From Longitalea luteola (GTDB taxonomy: Bacteria > Bacteroidota > Bacteroidia > Chitinophagales > Chitinophagaceae), in NCBI RefSeq assembly GCF_017356035.1, contig NZ_JAFIQX010000021.1, positions 1 to 33,654 on the forward strand: a DNA stretch of 33,654 nucleotides, given 5' to 3'. The notes under the pieces are model-generated. The model worked only from the letters and a program-made list of their open reading frames with translations, was not told the DNA's origin and did not search any database. Positions 1 through 6,601 of this stretch are shown piece after piece. The translations under genes and the position numbers were made by a program. How positions within the stretch are numbered: position 1 is the first letter of the stretch; every line of letters begins with the position of its first letter.

Positions 1-227
1 TTCTCCAGTCGTCTGTAAAATATTGTAAATCCGCCCTGCTCATATATGAGCAGCTTCAAATGAGTTCGTGGCTTATTAATAAAAATAAAGGCATCCCCGT
101 GTGTGACCTGCCGACCAAGCTCATTGGTGATGATTCCGCAAAGCTGATTAAATCCTTTACGCATATCGGTTTCTTTTCGATAAAGGTGATAGGCCCGGTG
201 ATCACCTAATACAAGTACACTGCTCAT
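1..227 (-). CDS. tnpB: IS66 accessory protein TnpB (Orf2), 3' end outside window
   Basis: Reading left from 227 gives a protein starting MSSVLVLGDHRAYHLYRKET, followed by DMRKGFNQLCGIITNEL and later a GDAFIFINKPRTHLKLL segment. The DMRKGFN...L signature and the FxNKxRxxLKLL segment are diagnostic of the IS66 Orf2 family. These proteins are required for transposition, but their biochemical role is unclear. About 75 residues of the usual 110-120 are visible; the rest is cut off by the window edge. The ATG overlaps the TGA of the upstream orf1 (ATGA), indicating translational coupling. No internal stop is seen. Confidence 0.88.
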   Translation of the reverse strand, partial: MSSVLVLGDHRAYHLYRKETDMRKGFNQLCGIITNELGRQVTHGDAFIFINKPRTHLKLLIYEQGGFTIFYRRLE

Positions 228-517
228 AGCAACTCTTTTAGATACGCAGTACTCACTGGCTGGTAGATTTTTATCTGACCCACTTCTGCAAATAAACTGG
301 CAGCAGAGGGAATCACTTGCAAAGCGGCAAAACCGGAATGGCTTTCAGTGTTCTTACTATACCGCTGTTTCCAATTATAAAAAGTGCCTGGTGCAATCTT
401 GTGTGAGTCACAGAACGCCTTTATACTGCATCTGCTTTGATCACATTCTGCAAGAAGTCGGATGATATCTTCCTTACTTCTGAATAAACGTGTTTTTGGG
501 GCCTTTGCTGGTTCCAT
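224..517 (-). CDS. tnpA: IS66 Orf1-like helix-turn-helix protein (TnpA)
   Basis: A 97-residue protein. The N-terminal half (about residues 14-55) has the transposase orfA layout: KEDIIRLLAECDQS, then SIKAFCDSHKIAPGTFYNWKQRY, a helix-turn-helix with the typical (S/T)FYxWxxRY recognition helix. The C-terminal part matches the short IS66 Orf1 tail and contains no catalytic motif. It overlaps the next gene by 4 bp (ATGA), which fits the IS66 operon. It probably binds the element's ends. The gene appears intact; whether the element is active depends on the unseen transposase. Confidence 0.82.
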   Translation of the reverse strand: MEPAKAPKTRLFRSKEDIIRLLAECDQSRCSIKAFCDSHKIAPGTFYNWKQRYSKNTESHSGFAALQVIPSAASLFAEVGQIKIYQPVSTAYLKELL

Positions 518-596
518 AAGTTGTTTTAAGAACCTAAGCTAAACAACATCTTTTTTGCCACAAATATGTACTTGCCCGTGGGAATACATTACAAGG

Positions 597-793
597 ACCA
601 AATAAGTTCCAAAATACAAGTTCCAAAAACCAAATAATAGTAACCAATAAATCCCAAAATACCAATTCCAAAATTCTTTAGTAAGAATAGTGGTTAATTG
701 TATTTTGGGATTTTGTATTTATTATTTGATTCTTGAGATTTGAGATTTGGTATTTATTATTTGGTTCTTGCGGTTTGCGATTTGGAATTTAGT
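597..793. repeat. Inverted pair of heptamer-word arrays
   Basis: Between the IS element and the lipid kinase gene. The right arm (731-793) splits cleanly into 7-mers: tcttgag, atttgag, atttggt, atttatt, atttggt, tcttgcg, gtttgcg, atttgga, atttagt. The left arm (about 597-675) is built from complementary words such as ttccaaa, atacaag and aaccaaa. Perfect inverted matches pair 649-661 with 701-713 (13 bp) and 631-639 with 720-728 (9 bp), so a long imperfect hairpin can form. No gene is visible in 518-940 apart from this repeat and the terminator that follows it. Confidence 0.75.
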
Positions 794-796
794 ATT

Positions 797-828
797 AAAA
801 AGGAAGCCCCGATAGACATCGGAGCTTC
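797..828 (-). terminator. Rho-independent terminator for the lipid kinase gene
   Basis: Stem 803-813 pairs with 818-828 (GAAGCCCCGAT with ATCGGAGCTTC, one mismatch) around a 4-nt loop. On the minus strand it is followed by a run of T (complement of 797-801). It lies about 110 bp past the stop of the kinase gene transcribed toward it. T-rich sequence also follows on the plus strand (836-842), so it could act in both directions. Confidence 0.72.
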
Positions 829-940
829 GTTCTGATTTTTTAAATATCCTATGAAAAACCCGTATATCGAAAATAGTACAGGTTACTATGTTATAGAATG
901 ATAGTTGTCATGCAATAATATGATTGTCGTAACAATGCGC

Positions 941-1837
941 TTATGTTAAAAACACCAGTGCATTTTTTTGAACGCGCACATGAACCGGTGTATTTTCATT
1001 TAAGGTGATCTGTTGGTCATCAACATGCACATGTTTGCCATTCCATTTTATGCGAACATCCTCCGCTTTGATAGTTATGAATGAATACACCATTTCAGCA
1101 TTGTTGATCTTACTGTTGATATAGGCCGCAAATTTTGACTGATCTTCGCCCGGTATCAGCACTACTTCAAAAGTGCCGTCACCCGGATGGCCATGAGGTG
1201 ACAAAAACAAATTAGGACCAATGAACCGGGTATTCATGATCTCAGCCATCAGGAATTCGCCGGAATGATCTTCTCCATCGATGATCAGTTCACAATAATG
1301 CGGTTGATATTTTTGAGATATGTCGTGCATAAGCTGCAGGGCAGCTTTCATTTTTTCATCCTTGTCCTCGATGTCGTCCTTGCCCTTTTTCTTCATTTCT
1401 TTCATCAGGTAGGGAAATAAACCATACCCAAAACTTTCAATAAAAAAATCGGGCTTTTCATCTATGTCGAAGATCTCACCTACATCGATGGCTGTAGTTT
1501 GTGGGTGGCTCCAGGACCGGATGATGTCAATGAGCTCGCCCTTTATGTTGAGCGAGGTGGCAATGTTATTGGCCGTTCCGCAGGGGAGGATGGCTATGGG
1601 TGTCCGTTTGACCGCGCGTTCTTTTTCCAGCAAGGCTGTAACAACTTCTTTAACAGTGCCATCGCCACCTGCAATAACGATAATATCAGTTTGAGGGTCT
1701 ATATTTTGCCAGTTATCATCGTCTGTAGAACAATATCTACACACATAGCCGGCGCCTTCGATCAACCGTACCAGCGTTGATTTTGAATGGGCCTCGTCCC
1801 CGGCTCCGGGGTTATGTATAAGGTGTATGGTTTTCAT
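941..1837 (-). CDS. Diacylglycerol/lipid kinase family protein (DgkB/YegS type)
   Basis: Phosphorylates a lipid hydroxyl, probably diacylglycerol or a related lipid, using ATP at the membrane face. The 298-residue product starts MKTIHLIHNPGAG, the phosphate-binding start of the DAGK catalytic fold, and has the nucleotide-binding GGDGT motif at residues 57-61 followed by VKEVV. PCGTANNIATSL then matches the conserved GTxN(D/N) segment. Length is normal for the YegS/DgkB group (about 300). I chose the ATG at 1837 because the frame remains open upstream to 2074 but that extension would overlap surE and has no family match; an ATG at 1843 (MQMKTI) is also possible. It is divergent from surE with a gap of about 96 bp. 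The true substrate cannot be read from sequence. Confidence 0.86.
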   Translation of the reverse strand: MKTIHLIHNPGAGDEAHSKSTLVRLIEGAGYVCRYCSTDDDNWQNIDPQTDIIVIAGGDGTVKEVVTALLEKERAVKRTPIAILPCGTANNIATSLNIKGELIDIIRSWSHPQTTAIDVGEIFDIDEKPDFFIESFGYGLFPYLMKEMKKKGKDDIEDKDEKMKAALQLMHDISQKYQPHYCELIIDGEDHSGEFLMAEIMNTRFIGPNLFLSPHGHPGDGTFEVVLIPGEDQSKFAAYINSKINNAEMVYSFITIKAEDVRIKWNGKHVHVDDQQITLNENTPVHVRVQKNALVFLT

Positions 1838-1933
1838 TTGCATGCTGTATACAGTTGAATTATTAATAAAATTGTACCACGCAAGCTGGCATAATAATCT
1901 CATGCAATTCAATAATATCAATACTGATAACCT

Positions 1934-2671
1934 ATGACAATACTGATCACTAACGACGATGGTATTTATAGTCCGGGCATAGCAGCGCTGGCCAAAATAG
2001 CTTCCCGTTTTGGAAAAGTGACTGTGATCGCTCCTGATGTGGAGCAAAGTTCCATGGGACATGCCGTGACCCATTCACGGCCCCTGTCATTAAAAAAATC
2101 ACCGATCACTTTTGAAGGAATAGAAGCCTGGCGGGTAAATGGTACGCCGGCCGATTGTGTTGCCCTGGGCAGCCATTTATATGCTCACACCGATGTGGTA
2201 TTATCAGGTATTAACATGGGACCTAATCTCGGTAATGGCATGTGGCACTCCGGTACGCTTGCTGCTGCCAAGCAGGCTGTTCTCTTAGGCATCCGGGGTA
2301 TTGCCCTCAGCACACCGGTTGGTAAAACAGAGCCCGATTTTGACGCTTTGGCGCCTTATGTAGAGAAGACCCTGGCTTTACTATTGGAAAATACTTCCCT
2401 TGGATTATACAACGTTAATTTTCCGCCGCAACCCAGAGGTATGAAATGGACCCGGCAATCTGTTCGCCTGTATGATGGTCACATAGTGCCGGGTGTAGAT
2501 CCCATGGGGCGAAAACATTACTGGTTTACGGTAACACCGCTGGAACCTGCCGAAGAAGGCACCGATCGCTGGGCGGTTGAAAATGATTACGTGTCTATAA
2601 CACCGTTACGTCTCGATCTAACCGACGAACAACGGTTGAAAGAGGTTATGAAAGCGCAACCAGTTTCTTAG
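1934..2671 (+). CDS. surE: 5'/3'-nucleotidase SurE
   Basis: Dephosphorylates nucleoside 5'- and 3'-monophosphates in the cytoplasm, using a divalent metal. The 245-residue protein begins MTILITNDDGIYSPG. The paired aspartates D8/D9 and the serines S39/S40 in EQSSMGHAVT are the expected metal site. VNGTPADCV and SGINMGPNLGNGMWHSGTLAA are further hallmarks of the family, and the length is typical. The start is fixed by the conserved N-terminus; no clear Shine-Dalgarno sequence is seen. It diverges from the lipid kinase and converges on the HD hydrolase. The stop codon is followed immediately by a heptamer repeat array. Confidence 0.96.
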   Translation: MTILITNDDGIYSPGIAALAKIASRFGKVTVIAPDVEQSSMGHAVTHSRPLSLKKSPITFEGIEAWRVNGTPADCVALGSHLYAHTDVVLSGINMGPNLGNGMWHSGTLAAAKQAVLLGIRGIALSTPVGKTEPDFDALAPYVEKTLALLLENTSLGLYNVNFPPQPRGMKWTRQSVRLYDGHIVPGVDPMGRKHYWFTVTPLEPAEEGTDRWAVENDYVSITPLRLDLTDEQRLKEVMKAQPVS

Positions 2672-2780
2672 TTTATGGTTTATGGTTTGTAGTTTATGGT
2701 TGTTCAACTTCCTTAGTTCAAAATTATATGTAAAATTCACTGATCTTTGAACTTAAAACTTTGAACTTTGAACTGTGAAC
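2672..2780. repeat. Heptamer arrays filling a convergent gap
   Basis: The array begins on the first base after the surE stop: tttatgg, tttatgg, tttgtag, tttatgg (2672-2699). A second array, tttgaac, ttaaaac, tttgaac, tttgaac, tgtgaac, runs 2746-2780 and ends just before the stop of the convergent HD gene. The second array's words partly complement the ttagttcaaa at 2713-2722, so a hairpin is possible. It may serve as a two-way transcription stop; that is inferred from position only. Confidence 0.7.
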
Positions 2781-2784
2781 TTTT

Positions 2785-3444
2785 TTAAACTATGAAGTTG
2801 GAATCCCATTCTGCATAAAATTGTTTTAGGTAGTGTTCCATGAACTCATGCCGTTGTTGAGCCAGTTTCCTGCCTGTTTCCGTATTCATTCTGTCTTTCA
2901 GCAGTAACAGCTTTTCATAAAAATGATTGATGGTTGGAGCTTTGCTGTTCTTGTATTCATCCTTGCTCATTTTCAAGTTTGCAGGAATAGCCGGATCATA
3001 TAATGCACGGTTTTTGAAACCCCCATAATTAAAGGCGCGGGCAATGCCGATGGCGCCGATGGCATCGAGCCGGTCGGCATCCTGAACAATATCCAGTTCT
3101 ACTGACCTGAATGGCTGTTGATGATTGCCGCCCTTGAAAGAAATATGGGTGATGATATTTTCCACATGTTGTATCACTGCTTCCTCTACATTGATCGATT
3201 GAAGCCATTCCCTGGCCTTACGCGGACCGATCGTTTCATCGCCATTATGAAATTTTGAATCGGCTATATCATGCAGCAGGGCGCCCAGGGCTACTACAAG
3301 TTCATCTGCTTTTTCTGAAGCCGCGATCAGTTGTGCGGTCTTCCACACCCGGTGAATATGCCACCAGTCGTGCCCGCCTTCTGCTTCAGCCAGTGTTTGT
3401 TTTACGTATTTTACTGTTTGCCCAATAATAAGTTCTTTGTTCAT
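2785..3444 (-). CDS. HD-domain phosphohydrolase (YedJ/YpgQ-like)
   Basis: A 219-residue metal-dependent phosphohydrolase of the HD superfamily. Metal ligands are visible in order: H31 in GHDWWHIHRVW, H58-D59 in GALLHDIADSK, and D122 in IVQDADRLDAIGAIGIARAF. The last motif and overall length match the YedJ/YpgQ group, whose Bacillus member hydrolyses nucleoside triphosphates in vitro; the substrate here is unknown. Start: the frame stays open upstream to 3552, but that 36-residue extension is translated repeat DNA, so the ATG at 3444 is preferred. A TACTTTTG promoter box ends only 4 nt before this ATG, which would make the transcript nearly leaderless. It converges with surE. Confidence 0.88.
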   Translation of the reverse strand: MNKELIIGQTVKYVKQTLAEAEGGHDWWHIHRVWKTAQLIAASEKADELVVALGALLHDIADSKFHNGDETIGPRKAREWLQSINVEEAVIQHVENIITHISFKGGNHQQPFRSVELDIVQDADRLDAIGAIGIARAFNYGGFKNRALYDPAIPANLKMSKDEYKNSKAPTINHFYEKLLLLKDRMNTETGRKLAQQRHEFMEHYLKQFYAEWDSNFIV

Positions 3445-3448
3445 AGCG

Positions 3449-3456
3449 CAAAAGTA
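3449..3456 (-). promoter_or_regulatory. Bacteroidota -7 promoter box for the HD hydrolase
   Basis: The minus strand reads TACTTTTGC, an exact TAnnTTTG match. It lies 4 nt ahead of the HD gene's ATG. No TTTG -33 element is present at the 19-bp spacing; that position falls in the repeat at 3465-3569. Transcription would start at or next to the start codon. Confidence 0.45.
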
Positions 3457-3464
3457 AGCGACGA

Positions 3465-3569
3465 TTGTGATTTCGAGATTTATGATTTCGAGATTTCTGA
3501 TTTTGAGATTTATCAGAATGATTAAATATAATGAAATCAAAAAATCTCGCAATCCCGAAATCAGAAATC
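3465..3569. repeat. Inverted word-repeat element between the HD gene and sigma gene
   Basis: The left arm repeats the words gatttcgagattta and gatttctgatttt. The right arm carries their complement. A perfect 12-bp inverted match pairs 3492-3503 with 3558-3569 across an AT-rich centre (about 3513-3536). The element begins about 20 bp above the HD start codon and ends 6 bp past the sigma-gene stop, so it may be both a terminator for the sigma gene and part of the HD promoter region. Confidence 0.65.
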
Positions 3570-3575
3570 AGCCTG

Positions 3576-4151
3576 TTATTGCATCAAATAGGCTACTATC
3601 ATGACTGCCATTGCATCATCCAGCCCAAATCGTATTTCCCGCAGGGCGTGGCTCATTTTCTTTTCAACTGTTTTTACGGAGATGTTCTTTTGTTCGGCAA
3701 TCTGTTTATAAGTGAGTCCGCTGTCGCGGTGCAGGAGGAAGATCTCTTTTTCGTCGGGCGGTAATGATTGTATCAATTGCTGATATAACGATTCCAGTTC
3801 CTTGAACAGCAGGGGATCTTCAAACAAAATATCTTTTGAGATCAGGGCCAGCCGGTTGAAGAAAAGCTGATCGGTTTTTTCTGCCCTGATGGCTTTGAAT
3901 ACCTGGAACCGAACCGCCTGGTGTAAGTACGATTGAAGTATATCCACGCGGATCTCGTGGCGGCGTTTCCATAAGGAAATAAATACTTCCTGAACGGCAT
4001 CCTGAGCCACTTCTTTTACCTGTAGTATATTGTGTGCAGAAGTATAGAGTGATTTCCAATAGCGGTTGTAAATTTCAGCAAAAGCCATTTCGTCACCATG
4101 GTGAAGTTTTCTCAGCAACTCGTTATCGGTATGAATAGGATAGTTTTGCAC
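3576..4151 (-). CDS. ECF RNA polymerase sigma factor (sigma-70 family), locus 1
   Basis: A 191-residue sigma factor with only regions 2 and 4. Region 2 spans about residues 22-90 (MAFAEIYNRYWKSLYTSAHNIL, then DAVQEVFISLWKRRHEI, the -10-binding helix). Region 4 covers about 125-175 (QSLPPDEKEIFLLHRDSGLTYKQIAEQ, then ISVKTVEKKMSHALREI, a helix-turn-helix for the -35 region). The start is GTG at 4151; no ATG lies near the expected N-terminus. A TAAATTTG box sits about 20 bp upstream. It lies downstream of SusD1 on the same strand, separated by about 725 bp of repeat-rich DNA, instead of in front of fecR as is usual. Its partner is probably the FecR at 10507-11718, since no other sigma gene lies near that fecR. 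Confidence 0.9.
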   Translation of the reverse strand: MQNYPIHTDNELLRKLHHGDEMAFAEIYNRYWKSLYTSAHNILQVKEVAQDAVQEVFISLWKRRHEIRVDILQSYLHQAVRFQVFKAIRAEKTDQLFFNRLALISKDILFEDPLLFKELESLYQQLIQSLPPDEKEIFLLHRDSGLTYKQIAEQKNISVKTVEKKMSHALREIRFGLDDAMAVMIVAYLMQ

Positions 4152-4172
4152 GTTGTTACCCGAAAGTTAAAA

Positions 4173-4180
4173 CAAATTTA
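4173..4180 (-). promoter_or_regulatory. -7 promoter box for the locus 1 sigma gene
   Basis: The minus strand reads TAAATTTG, an exact TAnnTTTG match, 21 bp ahead of the GTG start. No good -33 TTTG is found at the standard spacing. If real, the sigma gene is transcribed independently of susCD. Confidence 0.45.
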
Positions 4181-4257
4181 ACCTTCCCGGTAATGTTCAG
4201 GGCAGAAAACTGCAAGAAAGTTAGTTGATATTAAATAATTTGAGCAAGTGTTTAAAG

Positions 4258-4400
4258 GCTGAACGCTTAACGCTCAACGCTTGTTACCAATAGGCGCTGC
4301 GCGCCTGGAGTTTTGCATTTTGCCTTTTGTCTTTAGCCTTCAGCCTTTAGCGTTTAGCATTTAGCATTTAGCGTTTAGCGTTCTGCGTTTAGCGTTCCGC
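4258..4400. repeat. Composite heptamer element, copy 1
   Basis: The left arm (4258-4285) is gctgaac, gcttaac, gctcaac, gcttgtt. A small hairpin AGGCGC-TGC-GCGCCT follows (4292-4306). The right arm (4310-4400) is 13 uninterrupted heptamers of the form NTTNNGC: gttttgc, attttgc, cttttgt, ctttagc, cttcagc, ctttagc, gtttagc, atttagc, atttagc, gtttagc, gttctgc, gtttagc, gttccgc. The left-arm word is the reverse complement of the right-arm word. A near-twin lies at 13532-13742. Confidence 0.8.
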
Positions 4401-4876
4401 GTAAAGAGATAAGGAGCAAAAGAGACCTTCTTCAAACTCTTTTACTCCTTAAACTCTTTGCTTCAGGGAAGCCGGGGATAGAAATCAGCATCGAATAAGA
4501 GAGACCTTCTTCAAACCCTTTTATTCAGTTGCACCCGGCTTTCTCAGCAATTTTCTCCCGCCCTGCTTCGCCGAAGCTTCACGAGGCGCAGTAGGCGGAA
4601 CGTTCAATAGAAATCTGCAGATGAGCAATAAGGAGCTCCCCTTTAAGCCCTCATTGCCCGCATTACCCCAAACGGAGACAGGTTGCAATATGTCCATCGC
4701 CGGGGTGTTGCTATCGTAAGCCAAGATCAATTGGCAAAATCAATTCGCAAATGGCAATTGGCAAGCTTCAACGTCAGCGCTCGCGATTGTCCGTTCACTT
4801 AATAATTATTAATTTAAAAGCTTATTAACTCAATAACTGAGTAACTGAATAACTTGTGATGTCAACGCTATTCAAC
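4401..4876. other. Remaining gap between the locus 1 sigma gene and susD1
   Basis: No credible gene. It holds a 24-nt direct repeat with one mismatch (4421-4444 and 4500-4523, beginning agagaccttcttcaaac), a CTTCGCCGAAG palindrome near 4565, a heptamer stretch of ttggcaa-like words near 4730-4765, and an 8-bp array near 4827-4858 (aactcaat, aactgagt, aactgaat). An open frame at 4521-4730 runs through these repeats and has no recognisable domain. Confidence 0.6.
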
Positions 4877-6484
4877 TTACTTTCTGTCCCACCACAACCT
4901 CGTGCCGCCATTGTCCGGACCATTCAGCATACCCGCTGCTCTTTGAGCGCCTTTGGGATTTGACAAGTATTCATCGGGTGGCAGGTTCACGCGGCGAATG
5001 AATTCGGTAGTGCTCACCTTGCCGCCGCTGGTATTCAGCACCACCGGGAACAGTTTCGGATAACCGGTCCGGCGGAATTCACTCCAGGCTTCCTGTCCTT
5101 CGGGGAACATGCTTATCCATTTCTGCGTGATGATCCTTTCCAGTTTCCGTTCAAAACCATCGGCCTCTTCCCATTTAATGGTGATGGTGCTCAACCACGG
5201 TTTATCGCTGGTAATATCGTTCTGCCCGGGTGTAATAGCTTTGGGATCGAAGTATTCAGCCGGTTTGCTTAAGTCATCATTGAGATAAGTGTTCGCATCG
5301 GCGATGGAATGCTGCGCAAAAGACGTTTTAATGCCTGATTCATAATTTTCCTTAGCAGCACCGGCGCCTGACCAGCCGCGCAGGGCGGCTTCTGCTTTCA
5401 GGAAATAAGCTTCTGCAACTGTCAGCAATTGAATTTTGCTGGGAAGCGTAGCCAGCGCCGAATAACCCTGGTAACGGCTTTTGGCATCGATATTAATACC
5501 CTGGCGAATGCCTTTGTATTGACCGGCTACAGCAGCATCCGTTGCCGGAACAAAATATTTGTCGAGCCGCGGGTCGTTGTATCCCTTTAAGATCGATTCC
5601 ATGGGTGCGCCCATGCGAATATCGGCCCAGGCTTCATTGATGGTGTTCAATGGGTGAATGGTAGCGCCAATATTGATACTGAAATCATCGCCGGTCGTTC
5701 TAAGAATGCCGGCTGCATGGGCCAAAGCCGCTTCGCCTTCTGCTTTTGCCTTAACCTCATCCGCTTTAACGATCCTTAATGCCAGGCGTAGGCGCAGCGT
5801 GTTGGCAAACTGCAACCATTTTTCATAACTGCCTCCATATACCAGGTCGGCATTTTTGAAAGTGGGTGTTGATTTCTCTGTGCGTTTGGGGGTAAGTATG
5901 GCTATTGCCTCGGCCAGGTCCTTAAAGAAATTGTTGTAGGCTTCCTGCTGGCTGTCGTAATCATAGCCTCCGTCATCAGACCGCACTTTATATTTTGAAT
6001 ACATGATCGGACCAAAAATATCACTCACCCGGTGCATGGCTTCTACCTTGATGATCTTGGCCATGGCATACAGGTCGGGCGCCGCAGTTTTGGTAGTTAC
6101 TTCAACGTTGGAAATAGGGCTCATAATGCTGCCGGATGTACTGGAATAAGCCGGGTTCAGCGCCCATACGTTCCAGCCATCGACCAGGTCATAGGTCGTG
6201 TTGTTGCTGTTGCCACGGAAGGGCGTGGGCGACATCATATACCCGCTGAAGATATCGGCCATAAGGTTTTGCTGTAATTGCGTTACCCAGGCCGGCTGAT
6301 AGCAATAAATGGTCTTCTGCGCTTCCTGTAGCTGCGCTACTACCAATCCATAGTCAGGCAGCAGCATCTCATTCGTAGCGCCGTATGCATTGGTGTTGTA
6401 TTCCCTGAAGTTTTTGGTGCAACTACCAAACAGTAAGGTGGTGGCTGCCGTTATATAAAGAATGTATTTTGAATACTTTTTCAT
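4877..6484 (-). CDS. SusD/RagB-family nutrient-binding lipoprotein (SusD-like 2 type), locus 1
   Basis: An outer-membrane surface lipoprotein that captures substrate and hands it to its SusC partner. The 535-residue protein starts MKKYSKYILYITAATTLLFG followed by SC, with the lipidated cysteine at residue 22. The KNFREYNTNAYGATNEMLLPDYG opening, the tetratricopeptide-like central part and the late NEAWADIRMG, TVAEAYFLKAEAALRGW and WISMFPEGQEAWSEFRRTGYP motifs fit the SusD-like 2 group, often linked to non-starch substrates. Start: the open frame reaches 6571, but the first 29 residues translate a heptamer repeat, and the ATG at 6484 gives a normal lipoprotein signal. It is 117 bp downstream of susC1 on the same strand. 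Substrate unknown; no carbohydrate-active enzyme is encoded in the locus. Confidence 0.92.
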   Translation of the reverse strand: MKKYSKYILYITAATTLLFGSCTKNFREYNTNAYGATNEMLLPDYGLVVAQLQEAQKTIYCYQPAWVTQLQQNLMADIFSGYMMSPTPFRGNSNNTTYDLVDGWNVWALNPAYSSTSGSIMSPISNVEVTTKTAAPDLYAMAKIIKVEAMHRVSDIFGPIMYSKYKVRSDDGGYDYDSQQEAYNNFFKDLAEAIAILTPKRTEKSTPTFKNADLVYGGSYEKWLQFANTLRLRLALRIVKADEVKAKAEGEAALAHAAGILRTTGDDFSINIGATIHPLNTINEAWADIRMGAPMESILKGYNDPRLDKYFVPATDAAVAGQYKGIRQGINIDAKSRYQGYSALATLPSKIQLLTVAEAYFLKAEAALRGWSGAGAAKENYESGIKTSFAQHSIADANTYLNDDLSKPAEYFDPKAITPGQNDITSDKPWLSTITIKWEEADGFERKLERIITQKWISMFPEGQEAWSEFRRTGYPKLFPVVLNTSGGKVSTTEFIRRVNLPPDEYLSNPKGAQRAAGMLNGPDNGGTRLWWDRK

Positions 6485-6503
6485 TTTCGTATTATTTGAA
6501 TGC

Positions 6504-6566
6504 GTTTGTTGTTTGGGGTTTATGGTTTGTTGTTTCCTAAACCTCAAACTAAAAACCATAAACCCG
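6504..6566. repeat. Nine consecutive heptamers in the susC1-susD1 gap
   Basis: Reads without interruption as gtttgtt, gtttggg, gtttatg, gtttgtt, gtttcct, then aaacctc, aaactaa, aaaccat, aaacccg. The first five share GTTT at the start and the last four share its complement AAAC. A perfect 13-bp inverted match pairs 6516-6528 with 6553-6565. In the susC-susD transcript it would form a stem-loop just ahead of susD and could set the susC:susD ratio. Confidence 0.8.
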
Positions 6567-6601
6567 TTCATTTCCTGATTACAACATTGTTCAAACCGTA
6601 A

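Larger units (their letters stand above)
1..517 (-). mobile_element. IS66-family insertion sequence, partial
   Basis: Two overlapping minus-strand genes (orf1 and the start of orf2) are arranged as in IS66-family elements, which normally carry orf1, orf2 and a DDE transposase (orf3) in that order. The transposase would lie beyond the left edge of the window. The outer end should lie a little above position 517. I looked for a terminal inverted repeat between 518 and 600 and did not recognise one, so the true boundary and target duplication are unknown. Completeness and activity cannot be judged. Confidence 0.8.

Noticed and set aside
1838-2074. N-terminal extension of the lipid kinase to 2074
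   Set aside because: It would overlap surE by 140 bp and adds residues with no family match; the DAGK fold begins at MKTIHLIHNPGAG.
4521-4730. Minus-strand 69-residue open frame
   Set aside because: It runs through a CTTCGCCGAAG-type repeat and other repeats, has no domain and no promoter or ribosome site.
6485-6571. N-terminal extension of SusD1
   Set aside because: It translates heptamer repeats; the internal ATG gives a standard lipoprotein signal peptide.
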